64,000 bases of DNA. It comes from Gautieria morchelliformis (Eukaryota > Basidiomycota > Agaricomycetes > Gomphales > Gomphaceae). How positions within the stretch are numbered: the stretch's first letter is position 1; every line of letters begins with the position of its first letter. This document shows positions 43,801 to 54,504 of this stretch, one piece after another. Location: assembly GCA_015179125.1 (NCBI GenBank), contig WHVA01000458.1, positions 1-64,000 on the forward strand, in the 5' to 3' direction. The position numbers and the translations under genes were made by a program. Under the pieces are notes generated by a model, which was given only the letters and a program-made list of their open reading frames with translations, was not told where the DNA came from and made no database searches.

Positions 43801-44816
43801 CACAAAGAACTCTGACAAGGCTGACATGCTGAGACAGGCCAGTCTCCTCATCTGGGATGAGGCTGCAATGCAGCATCGCCATGCCATAGAGGCCATTGAC
43901 AGGACACTGAGGGATTTCCTTGACCAGCCTGACAGACCCTTTGGTGGCATCACAGTCGCCTTTGGAGGTGACTTTCAGCAGACTCTGCCAATTGTCCCTA
44001 AAGGCTCCAAGGAGGATATCGTGGGAGCTACCCTTCAGAAGTCAAAATGTGGGCCAGGGAAAGGATCTCCCACTAGATCATACATTCTCACTCCCTCCTC
44101 ACATGGTTTGTGGCCCTGGAATTGAAGATCTGATCCAGGAAATATACCCTGGCATTGGCAATCAAGTCCCTGCCCAGGACAATTACTTTCTGGAGCGTGC
44201 CATCCTCTGTGCCAGAAACACTGAGGTCAATGAGATCAATTCCATGGTGTTTAGGGAGTTTCCAGGTGATGCTCAGGTCTTGCACTGCACAAATTCCATT
44301 GAAGAATCCGACGATATAGATCGGTATCCTGTGGAGTATCTGAATTCCATAGAGATGGGCTGTCTTCCTCCTGCTCGCTTGGAAGTCAAGCCTGGAGTGC
44401 CTCTGATGCTGTTGTGCAATTTGGATCAGAAGCAAGGACTATGCAATGGGACAAGGTTGCGGTTGGTGAGGATAAGCATTAGAGTGTTGGAGGTCAGGAT
44501 CATCTCAGGTCCATGTGCAGGAAATATTGCTTTCATCCCCAGGATCATCATTAAGCCATCAGAGGGAGAATTGCCATTTGTGCTGCAAAGGAGGCAGTTT
44601 CCGGTGCGTTTGGCATTTGCAATGACCATCAACAAGTCTCAGGGACAGTCTTTGGGTACGGTTGGGCTGGACCTGAGATATCCAGTGTTTGGACATGGTC
44701 AGTTGTATGTTGGTGTATCAAGAGGGACCAATTGGAACAGAGTCAAGGTCTTGCTTGAGAAGGGTTTGGACACAACCAACATAGTATATAAAGATGTATT
44801 ACTTAGAGCTCCTTGA
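40892..44816 (+). pseudogene. Helitron Rep / PIF1 helicase, frameshifted
   Basis: Pieces in successive frames are: 40892-41710 (Helitron_like_N: QNIRQYNAAFAFTSLGAEFD, ASLHYVLLFPRGELGW); 41782-42110 (MYNQMMDAFHRNDND, ADLFITMTANPNW); 42110-43436 with the HUH nuclease motif GLPHMHILIWFE and the two-Tyr motif VRCIKYIHKYLYKG; 43436-44060 with Walker A GSGGAGKSFTWN, LLIWDEAAMQHRH and VAFGGDFQQTLPIV; 44100-44816 with LNSIEMGCLPPARLEVKPGV PLMLL, AFAMTINKSQGQSL and GQLYVGVSRGTNW. Single-base frameshifts lie near 41686, 42102 and 43436. Sequence between the ATLQKSK block and GIEDLIQEIYPG seems deleted (near 44060). Rep would nick and join DNA in rolling-circle transposition. Confidence 0.88.
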
Positions 44817-44972
44817 TTTTTTAATATCCACTTCTCTTGATATGGTTTATGTGTTTGACTTCATTTTACTTGATGCAAATTGATTACTTTGGTTTTCCCC
44901 AATGTACTTGACCTTACTGATATGTTAGACTTACTGATGCATTTGACCTTACCGAGGCGCTTGACCTACACC

Positions 44973-45000
44973 CCCGCGCGAAGCGCGGGTACCCACCTAG
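44973..45000 (+). other. Helitron 3' terminal hairpin and CTAG end
   Basis: A 7-bp perfect stem CCCGCGC/GCGCGGG with a GAA loop, then TACCCAC and CTAG. The hairpin plus CTRR is the termination signal for Helitron strand transfer. Confidence 0.9.
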
Positions 45001-45026
45001 TTCATGATATTATCCGCCGACAGAGT

Positions 45027-45250
45027 TGTTAGTAATCAGGATGATGACACCGCCGAGGCAGAGCCGGCACGCACTTAGCCGGAAGTTCGAGATCGCTCTC
45101 GACCCCAGGTTGCTAGTGCACCGGCATCGCATTGGCACAGCAGCTCGAAGATATTGGTAATACAATGGACATCATATTTTGTATATAAAGACAGAACGAT
45201 CTACTTGAGATCGTAGTGTAACAGCCTATTATTTACTCCTTCGTTCCACA
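45027..45250 (+). repeat. Copia 5' LTR
   Basis: A 224-bp repeat matching the 3' LTR apart from about seven substitutions and two indels, the larger being an extra 12 nt (AGCCTATTATTT) near 45225. A TATATAA promoter box lies at 45182-45188. Confidence 0.9.
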
Positions 45251-45340
45251 GGTTATGGGCCCCGGCCATAACTAAACTACTACAAACCTAGCTTACTCCA
45301 ACTACGCTCTATACTCCAACAACTCAATAACCGATTGACG

Positions 45341-48300
45341 ATGTCGAGTAGCAACAACACGTACAAGATCGATCCCTTGAACGGGGATAATTACGTGGCG
45401 TGGCGCCGGCGGCTTGAGTGGATACTCGATGACTTAGATCTGTGGGACGTGGCTATCGGCAGGGAGATGGAACCGAGACCGGCAGATGCCGACAACGTCA
45501 CTGCGACCGAGCAGCAGGAGATCGACGATTGGAGAAGGAAGGACAAGAAAGCTAGAAAAGAGATTTGCCTCAGAGTCGCCGATGAACAACTAGTTTACAT
45601 CAATCAGACGATGTCTGTATTTGCTGTATGGACTAGTTTACAAGCGATATTCGAATCTAAGGGAGCCGTGGGGATTGTAAATCTCCGAAGAGATTTCTTC
45701 TGGACGCTTGCCAAGGATGGCGCGAACATGGAGGAGCACGTATGCAAGCTCCACGGCATTCAACAGGAACTGAATGCGCGGGGACATTACATCAGTGACA
45801 CCGAGTTCTTGAACACGTTGCTGACGTCATTACCAGATTCTTGGTCGGTGTTTATTATGGCAGTAAACGCCAGTGGAGCCGGGACGACAGCTGATATATT
45901 AATAGCTCGGGTCCTCGATGAGGATCGAGCACGGAAAGCTGGATCAGCACGGCAGACGGCGCTTAAGGTGCAACAACGTCACAGGTCCAAGAAAGATGAC
46001 TCAGGAGCAACAAAGGGAAAATGCCGAAATTGCGGCAAGAAGGGTCATTACGTGAAGGACTGTTGGGCGAAAGGTGGCGGCAAGGAGGGCCAAGCACCAA
46101 AATGGTTCAAATCAGGAAATAAAGAAACAGTCAAACAAGTGGAAGAAAAGGACTTCGCATTTGTATCTAAGGAGGTAGCATACAGTGCTATATCTGCATC
46201 CGACTGGCTAGCCGATTCAGCGGCAACGACACATATAGCTCGAAGCCGAAACGATTTCGCTAGCTATGCCGAGGAACCATCAGAAATTGAAGGAATTTCA
46301 CCCGGTGCGGTACTACATACACAAGGCCGAGGCACTATATACATGGAATTCAAGATCGGCGCCAAGACGAACACGATCGAACTACGTGACGTCAAGCATG
46401 CACCGGATGCGCCGAACAACCTTATCAGCGTAGGGCGTCTAACTGATAAGGGCAACACGGCCACATTTTCAGGCACCGGCGTCGAATTCAAATCACGTGC
46501 CGGAGTTACCTTCGCACAGGGACAGAAGCGCGGGCGGCTGTTCTGTATGAAGGCACGAGTCACTCGATCAATCGAGGCACGGGACTTTGCCGCAACGGCA
46601 AAGGGACAGTCATGGGACAAATGGCACAGGATACTAGGGCACGTCAATATAAACTCTATAAAATTGTTGAAATCTAACGACATAGTTACTGGACTCGAGA
46701 TCGACGAGTCAAAAGAGCCAAGTCAGTGTAAAGCCTGCATACAAGGCAAACGGCATGTGGAGCCATTCCCCAAAAGAGCCGAGGACACTGTAGAACAGGT
46801 CGGTGACCTAACAGTATCCAATGTATGGGGGCCTGCCCAGACCGAGGGACCATCACGTGAAAAATACTTTTATTCTTTCACGGACATCAAATCGAGGTAC
46901 ACTGTAATCTATTTCGGGAGCACCAAAGATGAAGCACTCAAACACTTCGAGACGTACAAGGCATTCCTCGAGACCCAAACAGGTCAGAAACTGAAGAGGT
47001 TTCGCTCAGATAATGGAGGGGAATACGTCAATAAAAAGTTCAAGGAATTTTGTGCAAAATATGGCATTATCATGGAGACCACAGCTCCATACTCCCCAGC
47101 CCAGAATGGAATCGCCAAATGACTCAACCGGACTTTACTCGAGCACGCACGGGCAATGATATTTGCCAAGAACCTGCCAAAAATACTCTGGCCCAAGGCC
47201 GTGGCTTACGCATGTTATATCAAAAATCGATCACCCACGCGAGCACTTGGAGATGACGCAATGCCGTTCCAGGCACTATTCGGCAAGAAGCCGAACATAG
47301 CACGTCTAGAGGAATTCGGGACAAACTGCTGGGTTATGGTGCCGGATCAACGTCAAGCCAAACTTGATCCAAAGGCAGAAGAACATATATTCGTCGGAGT
47401 AGCTGAACATGCAAAAGCCTGGAGGTATTACAATAAAGCCTCAAAGCACGTTCAAATCTCTAGAAACATTACATTTGACGAAAATGACAATCGACTCTAC
47501 CCTATCCCAGATAACGACGATGACGACACAGCACCGCTCGAGGGGGAGCACTCACCGTGCAAGCATGTGCCGGACCCGATCCCATCTACCCCGCAGATGT
47601 CATCACCCCAGACGACGCCCATTCCTGATCCACCTGAACAAGCGCCAGCTCCACAGATTCGACGGAGCACGCATATCACTCAAAGACCGGATTACCGGAA
47701 ACTGAATGATTCAGGACTCACCGAGCAGGTTTACATAACGAAAGAAATCATCACTGAACCTGAGAATTACAGAGCGGCGGTATCACGTGATGATGCGCCG
47801 ATCTGGGAGAAAGCGATGGAAATTGAAATGGATCAACACAAGACATTAGGAACATGGGAATTAACAGAACTACCACCCGGACGAGTAGCTATCAGTTGCC
47901 GATGGGTATATGCTGTCAAAACACAACCGGATGGGCAATTCGATAAGGCTAAAGCAAGGGTTGTGGCTCAAGGATTCACACAGAGGCCAGGGATGGATTA
48001 CTACGAAATAACTTCACCCGTGGTCAAATTTGATTCACTACATGTTCTATTAGCCATCGCAAACACACTCGACTGGGAAATCGAAATGATGGACGTCAAA
48101 GGCACCTACCTCAATTCAACCATAGATGAGGAGATTTACATGCGCCAGCCTGACGGTTTTGATGATGGATCTGGACGTGTTCTAAGAATATACAGAGCGC
48201 TCTATGGACTCAAGCAATCGGGACGAGCTTGGCATCAGCGCTTACACAAATTACTACTCGATCTTGGCTTCCATCAAAGCACAGCCGATGAATGCGTCTA

Positions 48301-49363
48301 CATCAGACAAGATAAGGACTCAATCGAAGTCATATCAGTATATGAGGACGACTTCGGACTATTTGCTGATTCCAAAGGAGGGATGATTAAGCTCAAGGGG
48401 GAGCTTCATGGAAAATTCCCTTTAACAGACTTAGGAGAAATGAAGAAAATCCTGGGAATTAGAGTTGAGAGGAATAGGGATGAGGGAACACTGATCATGT
48501 CTCAAGGACATTACATCGACATCATACTCGATCGATTCAACATGGCTATGGCACATTCCGTATCTACACCTCTGCATAAAATGATCAAACTCACGACACC
48601 TATGGACTCAACAGGTCCAACTGCCGAAGTACCCTATGCTAAAGTGATCGGATCACTAATGTATGCAGCACTCAGCACGCAACCTGATTTGGCCTTTACC
48701 GTACAACATCTGAGCCAATTCACTACTACTTATGGAGCCAAGCACTGGATGGCGATCAAGCACGCGCTCAGGTACCTCAAGGGGTCACGTGACAACAGCA
48801 TAACCTTCCGACGAGACGCTGGTCTCGACCTCGAAATATTTGTCGACTCGGATTATGCTAATAGAAACGATGCACTGTCTATTAGCGGCTATGTAGCTAC
48901 ACTAGGAGGGGGAGCCATTGCATGGAGCTCGAAGAAGCAGCGAACGATCGCGCTATCTACTACGGAGGCCGAATACATGGCACTTACCGAGGGCGCCAAG
49001 CAATTGATCTGGCTGAGGCGCTTCATCAAGGAGCTAGGAATAGATCAAGCCCAGCCCACGTCACTTCGATCAGACAATCTAGGCGCCATTACACTATCGC
49101 ATGACGCAACGTATCATGCGCGTACCAAACACATCAATGTCGCATATCACTTCATCCATGAGAAAGTGGCCTCTCACAAGGCATCACTTACGTACGTACC
49201 GACGAAGGAGAACATAGCGGACATATTTACGAAGGGATTGGACTTGCACCAACATAGGTATCTATTAGGGAAATTAGGATTTTGCCGAAGGGACTTCTCG
49301 CCGAGGGGGAGTGTTAGTAATCAGGACGATGACACCGCCGAGGCAGAGCTGGCACGCACTTAG
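45341..49363 (+). pseudogene. Copia gag-pol polyprotein with one nonsense codon
   Basis: ATG 45341 is in frame through to 49363 except for TGA at 47120-47122, about 1340 codons. Order: gag (LNGDNYVAWRRRLEWIL, FLNTLLTSLPDSW), zinc knuckle CRNCGKKGHYVKDC (near 46024), protease DWLADSAATTHI (near 46200, Ala where Gly is usual after D-S), pre-integrase WHRILGHVNINSIK and CKACIQGK, integrase SFTDIKSRYT and FRSDNGGEYVNKKF, RT (WVYAVKTQPDGQFDKAKARV VAQGFTQ, LYGLKQSGRAWHQRLH, active site YEDDF), RNase H (LEIFVDSDYANRND, TEAEYMAL). The stop sits in AQNGIAK*LNRTLLEHAR, at a position normally Arg; TGA is one C-to-T change from CGA. YEDD replaces the usual YVDD. The copy is probably inactive. Confidence 0.92.
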
Positions 49364-49522
49364 CCGGAAGTTCGAGATCGCTCTCGACCCCGGGTTGCTA
49401 GTGCACCGGCATCGCATCGGCACAACAGCTCGAAGAGATCGGTAATACAATGACATCATATTTTGTATATAAAGACAGAACGATCTACTTGAGATCGTAG
49501 TGTAACACTCCTTCGTTCCACA
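49312..49522 (+). repeat. Copia 3' LTR
   Basis: A 211-bp copy of the 5' LTR starting after the purine tract. The TATATAA box is at about 49466. Divergence from the 5' LTR is about 3 percent by eye, so the insertion is not very recent. Confidence 0.9.
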
Positions 49523-49579
49523 ATAGTATACGCGATAGCCAATTCCAATCTGATGCCCTCAGTCTACCCATACCTTTAA

Positions 49580-50095
49580 ACATGCCCACCCAAACTCAGT
49601 CCGGCAGCAAACATCCTGACGACCCTCTTTACACCGAACACTTGGGACAGCTAACACAATTAGGGGTAAACGTTGATGAGGTCAGTTTCGGCTGTAGAAT
49701 ACCAGTCGCTTGCTAACACAGCGATAGAACTTGGTGTTTATCAAAGAAATCTAACTTTATTTCCGAGTTTGTAATCTGCCACTTGCCAATGGCCAGCAAA
49801 CGTCCCTGTATGAGCTTGATGTGCTTCACCACCCAAAAGCACCATGTGACATATGCAAGGTCCAACTCGATGTGTTTGACACAACTGAGGGACGCAAGAA
49901 AATATCAAGAGGTTCTGGGCATACATATCTCACATTTGTTCTGCAGAATGAGTGGATGTATGAAATTGTTGATGGAAGAGGATTCAGCAAGCAAATTTTT
50001 TGGACCTCTAAAGTTGTATGTGCTAGACAACAATTCTGGTAAATCACTTACAAATATCAATTTCTGTCATAGCATTTTGATTAGTGTTTTGGATC
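49580..50095 (+). pseudogene. Unrecognised gene fragment downstream of copia
   Basis: A frame from about ATG 49580 (MPTQTQSGSKHPDDPLYTEH LGQLTQLGVNVDE) ends at a plausible GTCAGT donor. A later frame (49790-50040) reads LHHPKAPCDICKVQLDVFDT with FVLQNEWMYEIVDGRGFS. The two could belong to one gene but the join carries a stop (after FIKEI), and I recognise no family. This may be a degraded or lineage-specific gene, or chance. Confidence 0.25.
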
Positions 50096-50141
50096 AGTAA
50101 CAATGTGTTGCCACCTATCAAAAAATTAGATCAACTATGTA

Positions 50142-50374
50142 CACATTACAAGGCTCCACAATGCTCATCGCAGCTCGGGCGCAACATCCGAGCCTCACAA
50201 CATTCTGTAACGAGCTTGGCTGGGTGATATAAGGTGCACGCAGGTGATCCGAAAATCTTGGGTGAATAGACCATAGGGGGACAACACACGGCCCCTCCCA
50301 GTCTAACACACCTGTGACGATGGTTCATCATCCTGATTACCAGTGTAGCAGAACACAAACTTTATGGTTTGTTC
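50142..50374 (-). pseudogene. Internally deleted copy of the phosphotransferase gene
   Basis: Read on the minus strand, this matches the gene at 61777-63183. It begins with the end of exon 2 and first part of intron 2 (ACCATAAAGTTTGTGTTCTG), jumps to the C-terminal catalytic segment (GVLDWEGPCVVPLWS, SDHLRAPYIT) and then, after a second deletion, to the last codons (CEARMLR). Intron sequence is retained, so it is a DNA-level duplicate, not a retrocopy. It cannot encode a kinase. Confidence 0.8.
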
Positions 50375-51690
50375 GTAAAAGTACGTGAGAAGCTAAGGGG
50401 AAGGAGGTGATCTGTGGCCGTTGCCAATAATGATGCCGGTCAACGTGGTGCATCGAACCCCCGATAGTTCCTGCGCCCTCTCAGCTGTGACAAGCATCCT
50501 TCAATGTACCGCACTGGTATTTGGCGAAGACAAGAGTTAAGTTAAGCGTGCTCGAAGACCGATCCATCAGTAAGTACTTCTGTGTGGGGAAGTTGAAAGT
50601 ACTTACCTTCAAGTTGGGCCTTTTCCCCGACACTTATATTCCTAGTGCCTCCTGACTTTCACTAAAATTTCTTGTACTTTCAAATTGTCACATCTTTCTG
50701 CATCCTGGCAGTCAGGTGGCGCCAATGGGCGTCGGGCGCCTGGTACCGTACTACCGTAACACGTGAACCGTTCTTCGGCCAAAGAACGCACGCCCTTGGC
50801 TCGGTACTCGGTACCCATTCTGGACACCATTGCTGGTCCACGGCCGGCTTACTGGTTTGCGGCTGATTCAAAGACCGTAGCTCAGACATTCCACTAATAC
50901 TTACTGCATCCGACATACCAACCTAGGATCAAACGATATATATCTGGTCTCATGGTGATTCTATTCACTTTTCGCATAACTAGGTGCTCCGAGTCCTCTG
51001 TGGCTCTTGAATTCACTTGGCTGAATATTCACCGGGTAATAAGGCTGGTTCAAGCACGCGTGCTTCTGGTTTATTGATCTCGCCAATTTATTTACCAATC
51101 GGAAGCCGTCAGCCCATTTCCAGACAATCGTGAAGAAGTGCTGCATGCGCATTGCGGACTTCGTCACGGAATAGTTGTCGAAAAGATATTAAGTTATGAA
51201 ACTGTGTGTCATACGGAAAATGCATATGGCCCCTGTAACAAAGAGTCGCTGGTCGTCTAACAAATGTCTTCGAGGGCATGTTGCTTCGCATGGTATTCGA
51301 GCCTCACGTGACGACCTGCTACGTACCGTCTTCACCCTCATGGGCACGGCCTCCCCAGGTCTTGGCATCCTTTACGTTCAGTTGTGACTCTCTTTGCCGT
51401 CGACTATGAGCATATGTATCCGCGATTCGCGAATCAACATCGATAGACCGATTATCGTCGAGAGACAAAATGGGGCGGCACCAATGGAGTCTGTGAGAAT
51501 ATAAGGACACCAAGATCAAAGAGTTTTCCCGGATCTTCATTTCACGCGCCAAGGCAACAGCTGTAAGACAGGCGCACTTGCTCTGCGCGTCGTTCCTGCA
51601 ATAGCGTCACGGATGGACACTCACGGCCCGTCACGACTGTTGTCTGTGACCAGCTTGATCGAGTTACGTAATCGACTGCATCGTCTGCCG
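50375..51690. other. Gene-poor stretch, no gene seen
   Basis: Short frames on both strands show no family similarity and no consistent splice pattern. A B-box-like GGGTTCGATGC on the minus strand (near 50450) is not part of a foldable tRNA. Confidence 0.4.
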
Positions 51691-51920
51691 CAATGGCCAC
51701 GATGCCCGCAAAAAGTCCTCGACGTCTCCCGACGCTCACCATTGCGCCGTCAGCAATTGCAGTCGGGAGAGACTTTATTCTTCCCTGAAACTCCCGAAGA
51801 ATACCACACTCCCCTCAGCCCAACCAGCAATGGCTCTCCCCCCTTCTCCAGCCTCGTCGACGGCGACGACAAGATGGCCCATGACCTGCCATCCTCGAGA
51901 AGCTAAGGCGGAATGTCCAG

Positions 51921-53993
51921 ATGAACCTCCAGCTCCGTCCAATAGCCGCAGACCTCCACGATGAACCGCGCTCACCAGACGACTCCCCGAGTATGTACAG
52001 CCCCAGCCCTGTTATCCCCTTTCCGCCCATATCCTCCGCCGCCCTTTCTCGCCGTTTATCCTTTCCAAGGCGCCCCCTTCTCATTGACACTCGAAACGGC
52101 GGCTCTTACCTCGCATCGCGCATCATCGGCAGCGTCAACATCGCCATCCCATCTCTCATCCTCAAACGCCACCGAAAGCCCGGTGCAAACTTCTCCTCGA
52201 TCACTCCGTTGCGTGCATATGTCACCACCGATCGCGGAAAAGCCATTTGGGACAATCTGATGCGCCCAGACGGCCCTTGGGACGGCGATGTCGTGCTTTA
52301 TGATGAAGAAATGGAGGAGCACGAAAGGGACAATACCATATCCTGGATTCTTCTTGCCCTCCTCGACCCTATCTTTCGTGCAGGAGGTAGGTCCGCCATG
52401 TATTTACGTGGCGGTATCACCGCCTTTAGGGACCTGCCCGACTCCTATCTCCGCGTCGTCTCGGGTGAGCGCGACCTCGATTCACCCTCTGCCGCTTCGC
52501 CCAAGCAGGGCAGCATCCCTCATGACAGTCCCCCGAAGCGAGGGCTCTCTACAATCGACGTCAGCCGCAAGTACCCCCGTGATACCCTACTGGACATTGA
52601 CCAGCCTGCTGCATCTCCCGAACCACCTTTGAACTCACCAACTCCCAACGCCCGTTCGGGGATGCCCGTCTCGCTGCTCCCGCCGTTTCTGAGCGACCCC
52701 ACGCCCTCTCCGCCCCCATCCTCGCAAACGTTCCATCGCGGTTCACAGCCGAATCTCCACCAACCGGTTCAGACACGACCCCGCAAGCCCAGCGTCCCCA
52801 ATCTCCGCCGCATTGATACCACCTCTGCGGAGCGTCTCCCCAAGCTCTCCCTCCGCACCCAACATCCCATATCTGTCCCTGCCAGAGCCGCAACGCTCTC
52901 CGTCCCGCCCACTGCAGGCTCTTCGTCAGGCCGGTGGAATCCCCCGCGCTCACCATCCCACCTCACCTTCCGACACGAGCCTCCCACCATTGCAACCGAT
53001 TCCCCCGGTCCAGAAGAACAGGTATTCTACACTCCTTCCACCTCGTTTTTCTCGGCGTCCCCCGGTCCGTCGACACCGCGTCCACATTCTCCACAGACCG
53101 CCCGTCCGCCGCCTACCACGCCTACCACTGATATCCCTGCCTTCTCCATATCCTGTATCCTTCCCAATTTCCTCTTCCTCGGCCCCGAGCTTGCGTCGGA
53201 GGACCACGTGCGGGAACTCCAAGGTCTTGGCGTGAAGCGCATCCTCAACTTAGCAGCCGAGTGTGACCCTACCGACCACGGGTTGAGTCTCAGAGACAGT
53301 TTTGAGCGGTATGTCAAAATTGCCATGCGCGATACTGTGGAGGAGGAAAATATCGGCCGCGGTGTCCGTGAAGTCTGCGAATTTCTTGGTGAGTAACTCC
53401 ACCCTCTATGGCGCTCGCTGTACGCTTACACCCACGCAGATGATGCTCGGTTGCACTCATCACCAACCTATGTGCATTGTAAAGCCGGGAAATCACGCTC
53501 TGTTACCGCCGTCATGGGGTATCTAATCCACGCGAATCACTGGACACTCTCGCGCGCGTACTCTTTCGTGCTTGAACGGCGCAAGGGCATTTCGCCCAAC
53601 ATTGGCTTCGTCTCGGAACTCATGAACTTCGAGGAGCAAGAGCTTGGCGGCAAGTCCGTTGGCGTCGTCAAAAACGGGGACGAAGAAGACGGCACGGCTG
53701 ATGGGCGGTCCGGAAACTATGCGCACGCCGCGGGGATGCGGCGCGCCGGGCATATGCGCGAAAGTCTCCCTCCTGTCTTTAGTGCCACGAATTCGGATCT
53801 GGGCCTGGGCTTTTCGGGGGCGGGGGGTAACGACGGAGATGCTGTTGCTCGAGTGGGCGATCACGCTCAGGAACTGGAGATCAAGGACAGCAGCGGGCGG
53901 TACAGACATCAGCGGAGGGCGCCTGTGGATGAGACTACCCTGCAGCCGTTACGGAGGGTCAGCAAGGCCGGGCTGGAGAGTGGGTGGACCTAG
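51921..53993 (+). CDS. Rhodanese-like plus dual-specificity phosphatase protein
   Basis: Two exons, to 53388 and from 53440, give about 670 residues. The N-terminal part has a rhodanese/CDC25-like domain (RPLLIDTRNGGSYLASRIIG, GDVVLYDEEMEEHERDN, SAMYLRGGITAFR), with no catalytic Cys in the expected loop, as in MAP-kinase phosphatases. A long Ser/Pro-rich linker follows. The C-terminal phosphatase domain has ILPNFLFLGPELASEDHV, GVKRILNLAAECDPT, and after the intron YVHCKAGKSRSVTAVMGYLI, the HCX5R signature with the catalytic Cys and Arg. Likely a MAP-kinase phosphatase type protein. The start is unsure: ATG 51921 is safe, but ATG 51693 in the same frame opens MATMPAKSPRRLPTLTIAPS and hits a stop near 51786, while the neighbouring frame carries coding-like sequence until 51900. 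Confidence 0.87.
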
Positions 53994-53999
53994 CACATT

Positions 54000-54500
54000 T
54001 GTTTTCGGGGTTCATTTGGCGCTTTGAATATGGTTTCTATTGTTTCTTTTAGTCGTTCGTTCTCTGTTCCTTCTTTGCCAACACAGATCATTATCGATCT
54101 TCTTATATTCTTTACACATGCATGCCTACTCACGTTATGCTTCCATCTGCGCACTGGCAGAAGACACGTGAGTAGTTGACCTGCGGCAAGCTGTGCCCAC
54201 TCCAGGTTAGACGTTAGGTCTCTGGAAGAGAGTGGCAGTACAATTCTGCACAGTAAGGTAAAGTAGACTCACCAATCACCAAACAACAATATATTACGCT
54301 AAGCGTGTGCGCGGCGGGGGAGGGGGGAGTGTGAAAGTGAGATAAGTCTATCATATAAGACATTTCATTATGATTACAACCCAGCAGGAGGAGTGCGTCA
54401 CGCCGCCGTGCGTGTGACAAGTCACACAGACGAGACACGCGAAGATTATGTTACACGAATGAACCAGTATAGACAAGAGGGTAGGCATTTATGCCGTTTG
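54000..54500. other. Intergenic, no gene seen
   Basis: The 3' flank of the phosphatase gene. A T-rich stretch at 54030-54120 could hold its polyadenylation region. No conserved frame. Confidence 0.4.
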
Positions 54501-54504
54501 GGGC

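Larger units (their letters stand above)
38564..45000 (+). mobile_element. Decayed autonomous-type Helitron
   Basis: The 3' end is diagnostic: hairpin CCCGCGC-GAA-GCGCGGG at 44973-44989, seven bases, then CTAG (44997-45000) followed by T, fitting the CTRR end and A|T target of Helitrons. Inside lies a Rep/PIF1-helicase coding region on the same strand, broken by frameshifts. The 5' end is uncertain: a candidate is A|TC at 38563-38565, where TCTAAGAGTTAA occurs twice within 17 bp; another is near 38627 (CTGACTAATAATATTAC). Because the protein is broken the element could only move with help from an intact copy. Confidence 0.85.
45027..49522 (+). mobile_element. Ty1/copia LTR retrotransposon, nearly full length
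   Basis: Two LTRs (45027-45250 and 49312-49522) start TGTTAG and end CCACA. Between them is one gag-pol frame in copia order (gag, protease, integrase, RT, RNase H). A purine tract GAGGGGGAG directly precedes the 3' LTR, and GGTTATGGGCCCCGG directly after the 5' LTR resembles an initiator-tRNA-type primer site. Flanking 5-mers are AGAGT and ATAGT, four of five matching. One nonsense codon interrupts pol. It starts 27 bp beyond the Helitron 3' end. Confidence 0.93.

Noticed and set aside
50430-50510. B-box-like GGGTTCGATGC on the minus strand
   Set aside because: The flanking bases do not pair as a T stem and no A box lies upstream.
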